Assembly (NCBI RefSeq): GCF_003014675.1
Contig: NZ_PYAU01000001.1
Location: 186,001 to 250,000 of the forward strand
Length of the DNA: 64,000 nt
Origin: Labedella gwakjiensis
GTDB lineage: Bacteria; Actinomycetota; Actinomycetes; Actinomycetales; Microbacteriaceae
Direction of reading: 5' to 3'
The position numbers and the translations under genes were made by a program. Shown one piece after another: positions 29,022-37,662 of this stretch. Position 1 is the first letter of the stretch; every line of letters starts with the position of its first letter. The notes under the pieces are model-generated. The model had not been told where the DNA came from. It did not search any database and saw only the letters and a program-made list of their open reading frames with translations.

Positions 29022-29043
29022 GTTCACCTGCTGTTTACCGAGG
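29022..29043 (+). promoter_or_regulatory. PHO box upstream of pstS
   Basis: Two adjacent 11-nt units: GTTCACCTGCT (29022-29032), an exact GTTCAYY core, and GTTTACCGAGG (29033-29043), about 84 bases upstream of the pstS start. The expected activator is RegX3. Confidence 0.8.
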
Positions 29044-29126
29044 TGATGGAGGCTCGTAAGGCCTCGGACCTAGCGTGAGGGCGGGCCATGCACCGGCCCG
29101 CAACCTCCCGAAGAAATGGACATCAC

Positions 29127-30227
29127 GTGAAGTTCAACACGTTCGGTCGCGCCGCGGCCGTCACAGCACTCGCAGCACTCGCCCTCTCGGGCTGTGCAGC
29201 GAACGAAGGCGGAACCGCCGGCGGCGGCAGCTCCGAATCGGCGAGCGACCTCACCGGTACCCTCGTCGGAGCCGGCGCGTCCTCGCAGCAGTCGGCTCAG
29301 GAGGCCTGGACCACGGCCTTCCAGACCGCGAACCCGGATGTCACCGTCGAGTACGACCCGGCCGGTTCCGGCGCGGGTCGCGACACGTTCATCGCCGGTG
29401 GTAGCGCGTTCGCCGGTTCCGACCGTGCGTTCAACGACGAAGAGGTCGCCGCCGGCGAGTTCGGCTCGTGCGTCGCCGACACGGGCATCGTCGAGATCCC
29501 CGCGTACATCTCCCCGATCGCCGTCATCTTCAACCTCGACGGCATCGACTCGCTGAACCTCGACGCCCCGACGATCGCCGGCATCTTCAACGGCAGCATC
29601 ACGACCTGGAACGACGACGCGATCGCGTCGCAGAACCCGGACGCCGACCTGCCCGACACGGCCATCACGCCCGTCCACCGTCAGGACGACTCGGGCACGA
29701 CCGAGAACTTCACCGAGTACCTCGGTGCTGCGGCACCCGACGTCTGGACCGACGAGGCCGACGGCGTGTGGCCGCTCGACGGTGGCGAGGCCGCCTCGCA
29801 GACCTCCGGCATGATCGACGCCGTCTCCGGCGGCACCGGCACCATCGGATACGCCGACGCATCGCGCGCCGGTGACCTCGGTACCGTCGCCGTCAAGGTC
29901 GGCGACGAGTACGTCCCGTACTCCGCCGAGGCCGCTGCTGCCATCGTCGACGCATCGCCGGTCGTCGAAGGCCGTGGCGAGGGCGACCTCGCCCTCGAGA
30001 TCGACCGCACCACCGAAGAGGCCGGCGTCTACCCCGTCGTCCTCGTGAGCTACCTGATCGGTTGCGAGGAGTACCAGGACGCTGCGAGCGCCGAGCTCGT
30101 CAAGGCCTACTTCAGCTACATCGTGAGTGACGAGGGACAGCAGACGGCCGCAGACGCCGCCGGCTCCGCTCCGATCTCCGCCGACCTGTTCGACAAGGCC
30201 TCCGCGGCCATCGAGCTGATCAAGTAA
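29127..30227 (+). CDS. pstS: Phosphate-binding lipoprotein PstS
   Basis: A 366-residue lipoprotein: signal peptide with lipobox LALSGC, then a periplasmic-type binding fold with the phosphate-contact loops GAGASSQQSAQEAW, GSGAGRDTFIAGGSAFAGSDR and RQDDSGTTENFTEYL. It captures inorganic phosphate outside the membrane and hands it to PstCA. The GTG at 29127 places a normal short n-region before the hydrophobic core. A strong hairpin separates it from pstC. Confidence 0.96.
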   Translation: MKFNTFGRAAAVTALAALALSGCAANEGGTAGGGSSESASDLTGTLVGAGASSQQSAQEAWTTAFQTANPDVTVEYDPAGSGAGRDTFIAGGSAFAGSDRAFNDEEVAAGEFGSCVADTGIVEIPAYISPIAVIFNLDGIDSLNLDAPTIAGIFNGSITTWNDDAIASQNPDADLPDTAITPVHRQDDSGTTENFTEYLGAAAPDVWTDEADGVWPLDGGEAASQTSGMIDAVSGGTGTIGYADASRAGDLGTVAVKVGDEYVPYSAEAAAAIVDASPVVEGRGEGDLALEIDRTTEEAGVYPVVLVSYLIGCEEYQDAASAELVKAYFSYIVSDEGQQTAADAAGSAPISADLFDKASAAIELIK

Positions 30228-30233
30228 CACCCC

Positions 30234-30279
30234 CGAGGGTGCGTCCGCCGCTTCGCGAGAAGCGGCGGACGCACCCTCG
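30234..30279 (+). terminator. pstS-pstC intergenic hairpin (attenuator or partial terminator)
   Basis: A perfect 20-bp stem (30234-30253, 30260-30279) with a six-base loop and no U-run after it, starting seven bases beyond the pstS stop. It may stop or stabilise part of the transcripts so that PstS is made in excess over the membrane components. Confidence 0.7.
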
Positions 30280-30317
30280 CCCCACGCGAGACTCCGACCC
30301 GACCGAGAGAGCCCGTC

Positions 30318-31265
30318 ATGACCGCTCCAGCCCCCACCGCGCTGATACCCGCGAAACAGCGGCCTGGCGACCGCATCTTCTCCACGAGCACACTCGTCGC
30401 CGGCTCCCTGATCCTCGCCGTGCTCGCGGCCGTCGCCGCCTTCCTCGTCATCCAGAGCATCCCGGCGGTCACCACGTCGCCTGACGACATCTCGATCCTG
30501 CGTGGCGAGAACCTCGTCGAGTACATCTGGCCCCTCGTCTTCGGAACGCTCTGGGCTGCCCTCATCGCGCTGATCCTCGCGGTCCCCGTCGCGATCGGCA
30601 TCGCCCTCTTCATCAGCCACTACGCACCGCGCCGTCTCGCGCAGGGTCTCGGATACGTCATCGACCTGCTCGCCGCCGTGCCGTCCGTGGTCTTCGGCCT
30701 CTGGGGCGGCAACGTCCTCGCCCCCGCCGTGCAGCCGTTCTACACCTGGCTCGAGCAGAACTTCAGCTGGATCCCCCTCTTCGCCGGGCCCGCTTCGGGC
30801 ACCGGCCGCACGATCCTCACCGCGTCGGTCGTCCTCGCGGTCATGATCCTCCCCATCATCACGGCCATCTGCCGTGAGGTCTTCCTGCAGACCCCCGTCC
30901 TCCACGAGGAGGCCGCTCTGGCCCTCGGTGCGACGCGGTGGGAGATGATCCGCATGGCCGTCCTCCCGTTCGGACGGGCCGGAATCGTCTCCGCGTCGAT
31001 GCTCGGCCTGGGTCGTGCCCTCGGCGAGACGATGGCCGTGGCCATGGTGCTCTCCGCCTCCGGTGGCGTGACACTCAATCTGATCAGTTCGAGCAACCCG
31101 AGCACGATCGCCGCCAACATCGCGCTGAGCTTCCCCGAGGCGTACGGCGTGAACGTCAACGTCCTCATCGCCTCGGGTCTCATCCTCTTCGCGATCACCC
31201 TGCTCGTGAACACGATCGCCCGCGTCATCGTGAACCGGCGCAAAGACTTCTCAGGAGCGAACTGA
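30318..31265 (+). CDS. pstC: Phosphate ABC transporter permease PstC
   Basis: A 315-residue inner-membrane permease with six predicted helices. The permease (EAA) loop is EEAALALGATRWEMIRMAVLPFGRAGIV, which contacts PstB. It forms the phosphate channel together with PstA. The stop overlaps the pstA start (TGATG), so the two are coupled. Confidence 0.95.
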   Translation: MTAPAPTALIPAKQRPGDRIFSTSTLVAGSLILAVLAAVAAFLVIQSIPAVTTSPDDISILRGENLVEYIWPLVFGTLWAALIALILAVPVAIGIALFISHYAPRRLAQGLGYVIDLLAAVPSVVFGLWGGNVLAPAVQPFYTWLEQNFSWIPLFAGPASGTGRTILTASVVLAVMILPIITAICREVFLQTPVLHEEAALALGATRWEMIRMAVLPFGRAGIVSASMLGLGRALGETMAVAMVLSASGGVTLNLISSSNPSTIAANIALSFPEAYGVNVNVLIASGLILFAITLLVNTIARVIVNRRKDFSGAN

Positions 31266-32368
31266 TGTCCCAGCTCACCGCACCGCCGAAGTCCGGCGCA
31301 GCACCGCAGGCCATGCCCAACTCGTACGCGACGGGCAAACTCCCCCGCTTCGTCCCCTGGGCCATCCTCGCGGCGTCGTTCGTCATCGTCTGCGCGATCT
31401 TCGCACTCTTCGCGAGCGCCGACCCCGAGGGCGGCTTCAATGTCGCCGGAGCCGTGTTCCTCTCTGTCGTGCTCTACGGAATCGTCCTCTACGGCGTCGC
31501 CCGCATGATCGAGGGACCGCGACGGGCTACGGACCGACTGGTGACGACCCTCGTCACTCTGGCGTTCGTCGTCGCCCTGCTCCCCCTCATCTCGCTCCTG
31601 TCGACGGTCCTCCTCAACGGAACCGCGCGCTTCGACCTCACGTTCTTCACCAACTCGATGCGGAACGTCGTCGGCGAGGGTGGCGGTGCTCTCCACGCCA
31701 TCACGGGAACACTCCTGATGACGGGTGCCGCGGCGATCATCTCGATCCCGATCGGCCTTCTCACCTCGATCTACCTCGTGGAGTACGGTCGCGGCCGCCT
31801 CGCCCAGGCCATCACGTTCTTCGTCGACGTCATGACGGGCATCCCGTCCATCGTCGCCGGCCTGTTCGCCTACACGCTCTTCGTGATCATCTTCGGACCG
31901 GGCATCCGCCTCGGGATCGCGGGCGCCATCGCCCTCGCCGTGCTCATGATCCCCGTGGTCGTGAGGTCGAGCGAGGAGATGCTGCGGCTCGTCCCGAACG
32001 AACTGCGCGAGGCCGCCTTCGCGCTCGGTGTCCCGAAGTGGCTCGTCGTCCTCAAGGTGGTGCTTCCCACGTCTATCGCGGGCCTCACCACGGGCATCAT
32101 GCTCTCCATCTCCCGCGTGATCGGCGAGACCGCTCCGCTGCTCGTCGCCGCCGGCTACACGAACAACATGAACTACGACCTCTTCGACGGTCGCATGCAG
32201 AGCCTCCCCGTGTTCGTCTACAGCTCGTACGTCAGCCAGGGAACCGAGGCGCAGGCCTACCTCGACCGGGCCTGGACCGGAGCACTCACCCTCATCCTCA
32301 TCGTCATGGCGCTCAACCTGCTGGCACGTTTCATCGCCCGCGCGTTCTCGCCGAAGCTCAGCCGCTAA
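31265..32368 (+). CDS. pstA: Phosphate ABC transporter permease PstA
   Basis: A 367-residue permease. It is longer at the N-terminus than the classical form: two extra helices (about 29-52 and 58-78) precede the usual PstA six-helix core. The EAA loop is [27 protein letters not shown]. It pairs with PstC. The ATG shares its first base with the pstC stop. Confidence 0.95.
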   Translation: MSQLTAPPKSGAAPQAMPNSYATGKLPRFVPWAILAASFVIVCAIFALFASADPEGGFNVAGAVFLSVVLYGIVLYGVARMIEGPRRATDRLVTTLVTLAFVVALLPLISLLSTVLLNGTARFDLTFFTNSMRNVVGEGGGALHAITGTLLMTGAAAIISIPIGLLTSIYLVEYGRGRLAQAITFFVDVMTGIPSIVAGLFAYTLFVIIFGPGIRLGIAGAIALAVLMIPVVVRSSEEMLRLVPNELREAAFALGVPKWLVVLKVVLPTSIAGLTTGIMLSISRVIGETAPLLVAAGYTNNMNYDLFDGRMQSLPVFVYSSYVSQGTEAQAYLDRAWTGALTLILIVMALNLLARFIARAFSPKLSR

Positions 32369-32390
32369 CCCGAATCGGAAGACCACACAC

Positions 32391-33170
32391 GTGTCCAAGC
32401 GCATCGAAGTCAACGACCTCAACGTCTACTACTCCAAGTTCCTCGCCGTCGAAGGTGTGAGCCTTACGATCGAACCCCGCAGCGTCACGGCGTTCATCGG
32501 GCCGTCCGGCTGCGGCAAGTCCACGTTCCTCCGCACGCTCAACCGCATGCACGAGGTCATCCCCGGCGCGCGCGTAGAGGGCCAGGTCCTCGTGGACGGA
32601 GACGACCTCTACGGCGCCGGCGTCGACCCCGTGCTCGTTCGTCGCCAGGTGGGCATGGTCTTCCAGCGCCCCAACCCGTTCCCGACGATGTCGATCAGGG
32701 AGAACGTCCTCGCGGGCGTCTCGCTCAACAACCGTCGCATGTCGAAGTCCGAGGCGGACGGCCTCGTGGAGAAGTCCCTGCAGGGGGCCAACCTCTGGAA
32801 CGAGGTCAAGGACCGGCTCGACCGACCGGGCTCCGGCCTCTCCGGTGGCCAGCAGCAGCGTCTCTGCATCGCGCGTGCGATCGCCGTCTCCCCCGACATC
32901 CTCCTTATGGACGAGCCCTGCTCCGCCCTCGACCCGATCTCGACGCTCGCGATCGAGGACCTCATCGAGGAGCTGAAGAAGGAGTACACGATCGTGATCG
33001 TGACCCACAACATGCAGCAGGCGAGCCGCGTGAGCGACCGCACCGCGTTCTTCAACATCGCGGGCACGGGCAAGCCCGGCAAGCTCATCGAGTACGACGA
33101 CACGAACACGATCTTCACGCAGCCCTCCGTGCAGGCGACGGAGGACTACGTCTCGGGCCGCTTCGGCTGA
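32391..33170 (+). CDS. pstB: Phosphate ABC transporter ATPase PstB
   Basis: A 259-residue ATPase: Walker [10 protein letters not shown] (37-45), Q-loop [13 protein letters not shown] typical of PstB, signature LSGGQQQR, Walker [13 protein letters not shown], and switch His in VTHNMQQA. It powers phosphate import. The GTG start follows the pstA stop by 22 bases. Confidence 0.96.
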   Translation: MSKRIEVNDLNVYYSKFLAVEGVSLTIEPRSVTAFIGPSGCGKSTFLRTLNRMHEVIPGARVEGQVLVDGDDLYGAGVDPVLVRRQVGMVFQRPNPFPTMSIRENVLAGVSLNNRRMSKSEADGLVEKSLQGANLWNEVKDRLDRPGSGLSGGQQQRLCIARAIAVSPDILLMDEPCSALDPISTLAIEDLIEELKKEYTIVIVTHNMQQASRVSDRTAFFNIAGTGKPGKLIEYDDTNTIFTQPSVQATEDYVSGRFG

Positions 33171-33190
33171 TCCGCGAACTGCGCAACGAG

Positions 33191-33224
33191 AAAGGCGCCG
33201 CACCCCTCGGGGTGCGGCGCCTTC
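33191..33224. terminator. Bidirectional terminator between pstB and rskA
   Basis: A perfect 15-bp stem (33192-33206, 33209-33223) with A-rich left and T-containing right flank between convergent genes. Confidence 0.8.
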
Positions 33225-33246
33225 GTGTGTGCGGGGCGGACCGGTG

Positions 33247-34137
33247 TCAGGCCGGTTCGACCACGAGGACGGGGTCGGTCGTGGGAGTGCCACCCGAACC
33301 GCCGGCCTTCTCGATCGTGACAGCCACGACGTCGTCGTCGGTCATCTGACCGGCGAGGATGCCCCAGCCCGTGCCGTCGGCTCCGGTGTGGAAGATGCCG
33401 GCGGACACCGGACCCCCCTCGTTGATGTACCAGAGCTCGTAGGTCTTGTCGGACGGCAGCTGGGGCAGGCCGTTCACGACGAGCACGGACTTTCCGAGTT
33501 CACCGGACCAGACGAGCGTGGCCGTGCCGCCCTCGTCATCGAGCTCCACCGTCGTGCGCTGCACGTCGGATGCCGAGTTGACCTCGGCCAGGGCGACGGC
33601 CTGCGGCAGCTGGTTGCCGTTCTCCACCACGCCGACGAACAGGCTCGAGCCCACGATGACGACGCCGACGGCGGCCGCGGCGACGGCGTAGGACAACGGC
33701 TTGGAGTACCAACGACGATTCGCGCGCTCCTGCGCCTTCCGGATCTGACCGGGAGTGGGCTGGGCACGTCGAGGAGCGGCAGCCGGGGTGGAAGGCTCGT
33801 CGGATGCGAGCGCCGGGACGGCGACGGGACCGACCGGAGCCGGGACCGGGGTGATCCTGCTCGCGTCATCGCCCGCCGCGTGACGCGAGCGGGACTCGGG
33901 TGCGAGCTGCGGTGTCGCCGCGATGCGGGCCATCAGGCTCGCCTTCAGGTCCGCAGGAGGGTCTTCCGGTTCGATCGCGAGTCCGAGCGAGGCTGACACG
34001 CCCTCGAACGATTCGAGTTCGTCTCGCGCCTCGACCGACGATTCCAGGAATGCTTCGAACGCCGCGGATTCGTCGGCGTCGAGACCCCCAGCGGCATACA
34101 CGCTCGCGTCGGACGTCGGGTCGTCGTTCCGGGTCAT
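33247..34137 (-). CDS. rskA: Anti-sigma-K factor RskA
   Basis: A 296-residue one-pass membrane protein. The N-terminal cytoplasmic domain (YAAGGLDADESAAFEAFLE) has the anti-sigma form seen in RskA; a Pro/Ala linker, a basic patch NRRWYSKP, a membrane helix (about 149-170) and an extracytoplasmic RskA domain (KTYELWYINEGGPVSAGIF) follow. It holds SigK at the membrane until it is cut by regulated proteolysis. Its start overlaps the sigK stop by four bases. Confidence 0.9.
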   Translation of the reverse strand: MTRNDDPTSDASVYAAGGLDADESAAFEAFLESSVEARDELESFEGVSASLGLAIEPEDPPADLKASLMARIAATPQLAPESRSRHAAGDDASRITPVPAPVGPVAVPALASDEPSTPAAAPRRAQPTPGQIRKAQERANRRWYSKPLSYAVAAAAVGVVIVGSSLFVGVVENGNQLPQAVALAEVNSASDVQRTTVELDDEGGTATLVWSGELGKSVLVVNGLPQLPSDKTYELWYINEGGPVSAGIFHTGADGTGWGILAGQMTDDDVVAVTIEKAGGSGGTPTTDPVLVVEPA

Positions 34138-34844
34138 GATGCCACCCCCATTTCATCTCTCAGACGGATCATGCCGTCACGTATTCGTGTCTTCACCGTG
34201 CCGAGTGGCACGCCGAGCATTTCTGAGACCTCGCTGTGGCTGTATCCGCCGTAGTAGGCGAGCGTGACCGCTTGCTTCTGGAGGTCTGTGAGCTTCTCGA
34301 GCGCTCGTTTGACGCGCTGGTTCTCCAAACGGAGCTCCGCGGTCTCGGCGACGCTGTCATAGTCGATCGAGTGGTCTCTGATGCCCACTCGGAGATCGCG
34401 GTCCCGGCTCGCTTGCGACGCCCGCACCCGGTCTACTGCCCGGCGGTGTGCGATCGTCATGACCCAGGTGGTCACTCCCCCCTTATTCGGAGCGTATCGG
34501 GGGGCGGATTGCCAGAGTTCGACGAAGATCTCCTGTGTGACCTCCTCCGACTGGGAAGGGTCGACCAGGACGCGACGGACGATGGCGAAGACGCGTGGGG
34601 CGAGTCGATCGTAGAAGTCGCCGAAGGCGAGTTGGTCCCCCGACGCGATCCGCGCCACGAGCTGCTGGAGCTCGGCTGCGGCGGAGTCGACGGCGGGAAT
34701 CTGCTGGGCTCGCGCCTCGGTGCTCGTCTCTTCGCTTGCCACAGCGTCAAGCATGCCAAACAAATCCGAGAAGTCCGGCATCCACTCGCCCGTTCGGGCA
34801 GGCCCGTTACGCGAACGTGAAGGGGCGATGTCCAGCGTCTGCAT
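34134..34844 (-). CDS. sigK: ECF sigma factor SigK
   Basis: A 236-residue ECF sigma factor: region 2 (LAFGDFYDRLAPRVFAIVRRVL, EEVTQEIFVELWQSA, YAPNKGGVTTWVMTIAHRRAVDRVR) and region 4 (LTDLQKQAVTLAYYGGYSHSEVSEMLGVPLGTVKTRIRDGMIRL). The overlap with rskA and the fasciclin lipoprotein gene upstream copy the mycobacterial sigK-rskA-mpt70/mpt83 arrangement. A second in-frame ATG at 34781 is possible and would drop an N-terminal extension of 21 residues. Confidence 0.92.
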   Translation of the reverse strand: MQTLDIAPSRSRNGPARTGEWMPDFSDLFGMLDAVASEETSTEARAQQIPAVDSAAAELQQLVARIASGDQLAFGDFYDRLAPRVFAIVRRVLVDPSQSEEVTQEIFVELWQSAPRYAPNKGGVTTWVMTIAHRRAVDRVRASQASRDRDLRVGIRDHSIDYDSVAETAELRLENQRVKRALEKLTDLQKQAVTLAYYGGYSHSEVSEMLGVPLGTVKTRIRDGMIRLRDEMGVAS

Positions 34845-35185
34845 CGATTCGGTCCTCTCCGGTCCGCGATGTCCTCACCCGTTCCGGCCCGATCTACACG
34901 GTGGTTCAGCCGGTCGGACGGTCGAGGGTCGCTCACGAAGCCGTTCGGCGCCGCCCCCCGAACGGGTTGGTGCTCAGCGGAAGATCGGTCACGGGATCAC
35001 GAGTCGAGGGAGATTTGCAGCGAATCCGTGATCGCTCATTAAGAGGAGCGGATTCCACACTCTGAAAAAAGTCGCCCCGATCGTCCAATCCTCTCCGGCA
35101 CATGTTCCGAATGCCTTTTCGAGAGTCGCGGTCCAGCGGCTACTCAGCCGGCGCACCGCCGGTCCCAATCACAAGGAGTTTTCTC
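34845..35185. other. Intergenic region between sigK and the fasciclin gene
   Basis: The 341 bases between two divergent genes hold no convincing coding frame. The base composition is less G/C-rich than the flanks and includes a run AAAAAA (35065-35070). The right end carries the SigK-type promoter and ribosome-binding site AAGGAG (35173-35178) of the fasciclin gene. On the sigK side only the -10-like CCGAAT (34852-34847, minus) is seen. Confidence 0.6.
35085..35112 (+). promoter_or_regulatory. SigK-type promoter of the fasciclin lipoprotein gene
   Basis: CCAATC (35085-35090), 16 bases, CCGAAT (35107-35112). In mycobacteria SigK promoters are described as CCATCC at -35 and CCGAAT at -10; the -10 here is exact. 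It lies 73 bases before the start of the mpt70-like gene. Confidence 0.65.
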
Positions 35186-35845
35186 ATGCGAGTGAAGAAG
35201 CGCAATCTCATGGCCGTCCTGTCCATCAGTGCCGTTGCGGCATTCGGCCTGGCGGCCTGTTCGACGGGCACCTCGTCGGACGACGCCAGCAGCGAGCCCT
35301 CGATGTCCGAGGAGTCGACGTCCCCCAGCGCCGAGGAGATGGACCCCGCGGCGAACCTCGTCGGACCCGGCTGCGCCGACTACGCCGCTGCCGTTCCGGA
35401 CGGCGACGGATCGGTCGCCGGCATGGCTGCTGACCCGGTGGCGACTGCTGCCTCCAACAACCCGCTGCTCACGCAGCTCACGGCCGCCGTCTCCGGTGAG
35501 CTCAACCCCGACGTGAACCTCGTCGACACCCTCAACGGTGGCGAGTTCACGGTCTTCGCACCGGTTGACGACGCGTTCGCCGCTGTCGACGCCGCAACGC
35601 TCGAGGCGCTCCAGACGGACGCCGACCTGCTCACGTCGATCCTCACCTACCACGTGGTCGAGGGCCAGCTCGCTCCTGACGCTGTCGTCGGCGAGCACGC
35701 TACGGTCAACGGCGCGAACCTCGAGGTCACCGGCTCCGGCGACGAGCTCATGGTCAACGACGCCAACGTCATCTGCGGTGGCGTGACCACGGCCAACGCG
35801 ACCGTGTACCTCATCGACGGCATCCTCATGCCGCCGACCGAGTAA
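35186..35845 (+). CDS. Fasciclin-domain lipoprotein (MPT70/MPT83-like)
   Basis: A 219-residue lipoprotein: signal peptide with lipobox GLAAC (lipidated C25), a Ser/Glu-rich linker, and one fasciclin (FAS1) domain with H1 ([17 protein letters not shown]) and H2-type ([10 protein letters not shown]) motifs, ending [22 protein letters not shown]1 domains mediate adhesion in surface proteins. The mycobacterial homologues MPB70/MPB83 are the main SigK targets. The ATG at 35186 has AAGGAG seven bases before it. Confidence 0.93.
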   Translation: MRVKKRNLMAVLSISAVAAFGLAACSTGTSSDDASSEPSMSEESTSPSAEEMDPAANLVGPGCADYAAAVPDGDGSVAGMAADPVATAASNNPLLTQLTAAVSGELNPDVNLVDTLNGGEFTVFAPVDDAFAAVDAATLEALQTDADLLTSILTYHVVEGQLAPDAVVGEHATVNGANLEVTGSGDELMVNDANVICGGVTTANATVYLIDGILMPPTE

Positions 35846-35870
35846 TCACCGCAACACAGCAACCACACGA

Positions 35871-35900
35871 GGGTGGTCGCGGCTCCTGCCGCGACCACCC
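35871..35900 (+). terminator. Terminator after the fasciclin gene
   Basis: A perfect 12-bp stem (35871-35882, 35889-35900) with the loop CTCCTG and TTG after it. Confidence 0.75.
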
Positions 35901-35907
35901 TTGCGGC

Positions 35908-35940
35908 GTTCACGGACGGTTCCCACAGGGTCCCCCAGAA
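35908..35940 (+). promoter_or_regulatory. Possible PHO-like repeats upstream of the phosphoesterase gene
   Basis: Three 11-nt units, GTTCACGGACG, GTTCCCACAGG and GTCCCCCAGAA, with decreasing match to GTTCAYY. The first has the GTTCAC core. Weaker than the other three PHO boxes of this window. Confidence 0.3.
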
Positions 35941-35966
35941 TGTCACCCATTCGGGGGACATTCTGG
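35935..35966 (+). promoter_or_regulatory. Inverted repeat in the phosphoesterase promoter region
   Basis: Perfect 10-bp arms CCAGAATGTC (35935-35944) and GACATTCTGG (35957-35966) spaced by 12 bases, with TAGAGT (35968-35973) as a possible -10 box directly after. The centre-to-centre distance of 22 bases is two DNA turns, as expected for a dimeric repressor or activator; a transcript hairpin is the alternative. Confidence 0.5.
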
Positions 35967-36078
35967 CTAGAGTGTGCACGGCGTCGTCCCTGCATGGCGC
36001 CGCCGGGCCCGGTCCCGCACCGCTCCGGCGACACCCCCCTCCTCGCGCCTCCGAATGTCGAAGGGCAACACCCGTCTC

Positions 36079-37587
36079 ATGAGATCCCTCCGAAGAACGC
36101 TGACCATCGTCGCCGCCGCAGCCCTCGTCGCTGCTGGCACCGTCGTCGTCTCGACGCCGGCGTCGGCGAGTACGGCCACCTGCAGTTCCATGCACCAGCC
36201 CGTGCGACAGTCGGTGAACCCGACGAGCCGGCAGTCGCTTATCACCTTCAGTAGCACCGAGATCCAGAAGGCCGACGAGGTGTGGGGCTTCACCGAACGT
36301 CGTGGGGACGTCTTCGACGCCTCGCCCAAGGAGAAGGACGGGCTCGTTCCCGTCTACCGCATGTACCAGGACGAGCGCTTCGTCTGGATCCCCCGCGTGG
36401 AGGGATCCAGTGAGTGGCAGAAGGCGCAGTCGAAGTACGGGTACCAGGCGCAGGCCATCGAGTTCTGGGCCTCCCCCACCGCGATCGACTGCGGAGTCGC
36501 CGTCCATCGGATGTACAAGAAGGGCGTCTTCCGCATGGAAGCGGATGCCGGCCGCATCTCCGATCTCGTCGCCGACGGATGGGCCGACCAGGGCCCGAAG
36601 TTCTGGGCGTCGCGAGCCGAGACCACCGCCCCGGCGCCGGCACCCGCACCTCAGCCGACTCCTCAACCGGCTCCCGCGCCCGAACCAGAGCGCCCGGGCT
36701 CCGAACCCGGCGACACCGACTCCACGTTCTCCCTCGCGATCATCCCGGACACGCAGCAAGAGGTCTTCACCTCCACCCGATTCGCGCAGCGCAACGAGTG
36801 GCTCGTCGAGAACAAGGACGAGCTCGACATCCGGTACGCGATCCACACGGGCGACGTCACCAACTGGGGCGAGACGGCTCCCGAGCAGTACCGCGTGGCG
36901 TCCGACGCCATGAAGGTACTCGACGACGGGGGCATCCCGGCCGCCATCGCCATCGGAAACCACGACTCGAGCGCCGTCTGCGTCGGTGGTGGTGGCTGCC
37001 GAGGCGCTGACGCCTCCGTGACCCTCCGCAAGACGGAGCTGTTCAACTCCACTTTCCCCGCGACGCGCTACACCGGTATCGAGGGAGTCTTCGAGCAGGC
37101 ACGCGTGGACAACAACTTCCAGACGTTCTCGGCGGGGGGCGCGGACTTCCTCATCCTCACGCTCGAGCTGTGGCCGCGGCAGGATGTCGTCGAGTGGGCG
37201 AAGGACGTGGTCGCGACCCACCCGGAGCACAACGTCATCATCAACACCCACTTCTATCTCGACTACGACGGCTCCATCGCCCAGTCCTCGGGATACGGCG
37301 TCACCTCGCCGCAGTCGCTGTTCGACGAGCTGGTGTCCGTCTACCCCAACGTGAAGATGGTCTTCTCCGGCCACGTCGGGGACTCGCAGCAGCGGACCGA
37401 TGTCGGGAAGAACGGCAACACCATCGCCTCATTCCTCGGCGGCTTCCACAGCACGGCGAACCCCGTCAAACTCATCGAGATCGACACCGAGACGGGCACG
37501 ATCACGGCGAAGGTCCACGTCCCCCAGACCGACACGCACCTCGAGCAGTTCGACGCACGGATCGACGGTATGGACTTCATCGGCTGA
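36079..37587 (+). CDS. Secreted calcineurin-like metallophosphoesterase with DUF5648-like repeats
   Basis: A 502-residue exported protein. A Sec signal peptide (TIVAAAALVAAGTVVVSTPASAS) is followed by a DUF5648-like repeat region (about 60-180, with YRMYQDERFVWIP and HRMYKKGVFRM), a Pro/Ala linker and a metallophosphoesterase domain with the metal motifs AIIPDTQ, HTGDVTNWG, AIGNHD, INTHFY and FSGHVGD. It probably cleaves an extracellular phosphoester. The ATG at 36079 is preferred since the signal peptide is then complete; ATG 36055 is possible. It lies downstream of PHO-like repeats and may scavenge phosphate. Confidence 0.85.
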   Translation: MRSLRRTLTIVAAAALVAAGTVVVSTPASASTATCSSMHQPVRQSVNPTSRQSLITFSSTEIQKADEVWGFTERRGDVFDASPKEKDGLVPVYRMYQDERFVWIPRVEGSSEWQKAQSKYGYQAQAIEFWASPTAIDCGVAVHRMYKKGVFRMEADAGRISDLVADGWADQGPKFWASRAETTAPAPAPAPQPTPQPAPAPEPERPGSEPGDTDSTFSLAIIPDTQQEVFTSTRFAQRNEWLVENKDELDIRYAIHTGDVTNWGETAPEQYRVASDAMKVLDDGGIPAAIAIGNHDSSAVCVGGGGCRGADASVTLRKTELFNSTFPATRYTGIEGVFEQARVDNNFQTFSAGGADFLILTLELWPRQDVVEWAKDVVATHPEHNVIINTHFYLDYDGSIAQSSGYGVTSPQSLFDELVSVYPNVKMVFSGHVGDSQQRTDVGKNGNTIASFLGGFHSTANPVKLIEIDTETGTITAKVHVPQTDTHLEQFDARIDGMDFIG

Positions 37588-37607
37588 TCCGCACGACCGT
37601 CCGAAAC

Positions 37608-37649
37608 GTGGAAGAACCCCCTGGGTATGCGCCCAGGGGGTTCTTCCAC
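37608..37649. terminator. Bidirectional terminator between phosphoesterase and glycosyltransferase genes
   Basis: A perfect 18-bp stem (37608-37625, 37632-37649) with the loop TATGCG between convergent genes. Confidence 0.85.
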
Positions 37650-37662
37650 GAGTCGACGGTCG

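Noticed and set aside
29070-30905. A 611-residue minus-strand open frame across pstS and pstC
   Set aside because: Antisense of conserved pst genes; dominated by Gly/Asp/Val/Arg.
34847-34852. SigK autoregulatory promoter in front of sigK (CCGAAT on the minus strand)
   Set aside because: The -10-like box lies only two bases before the ATG and no CCAATC/CCATCC-like -35 occurs 15-18 bases upstream, so it was not annotated as a promoter.
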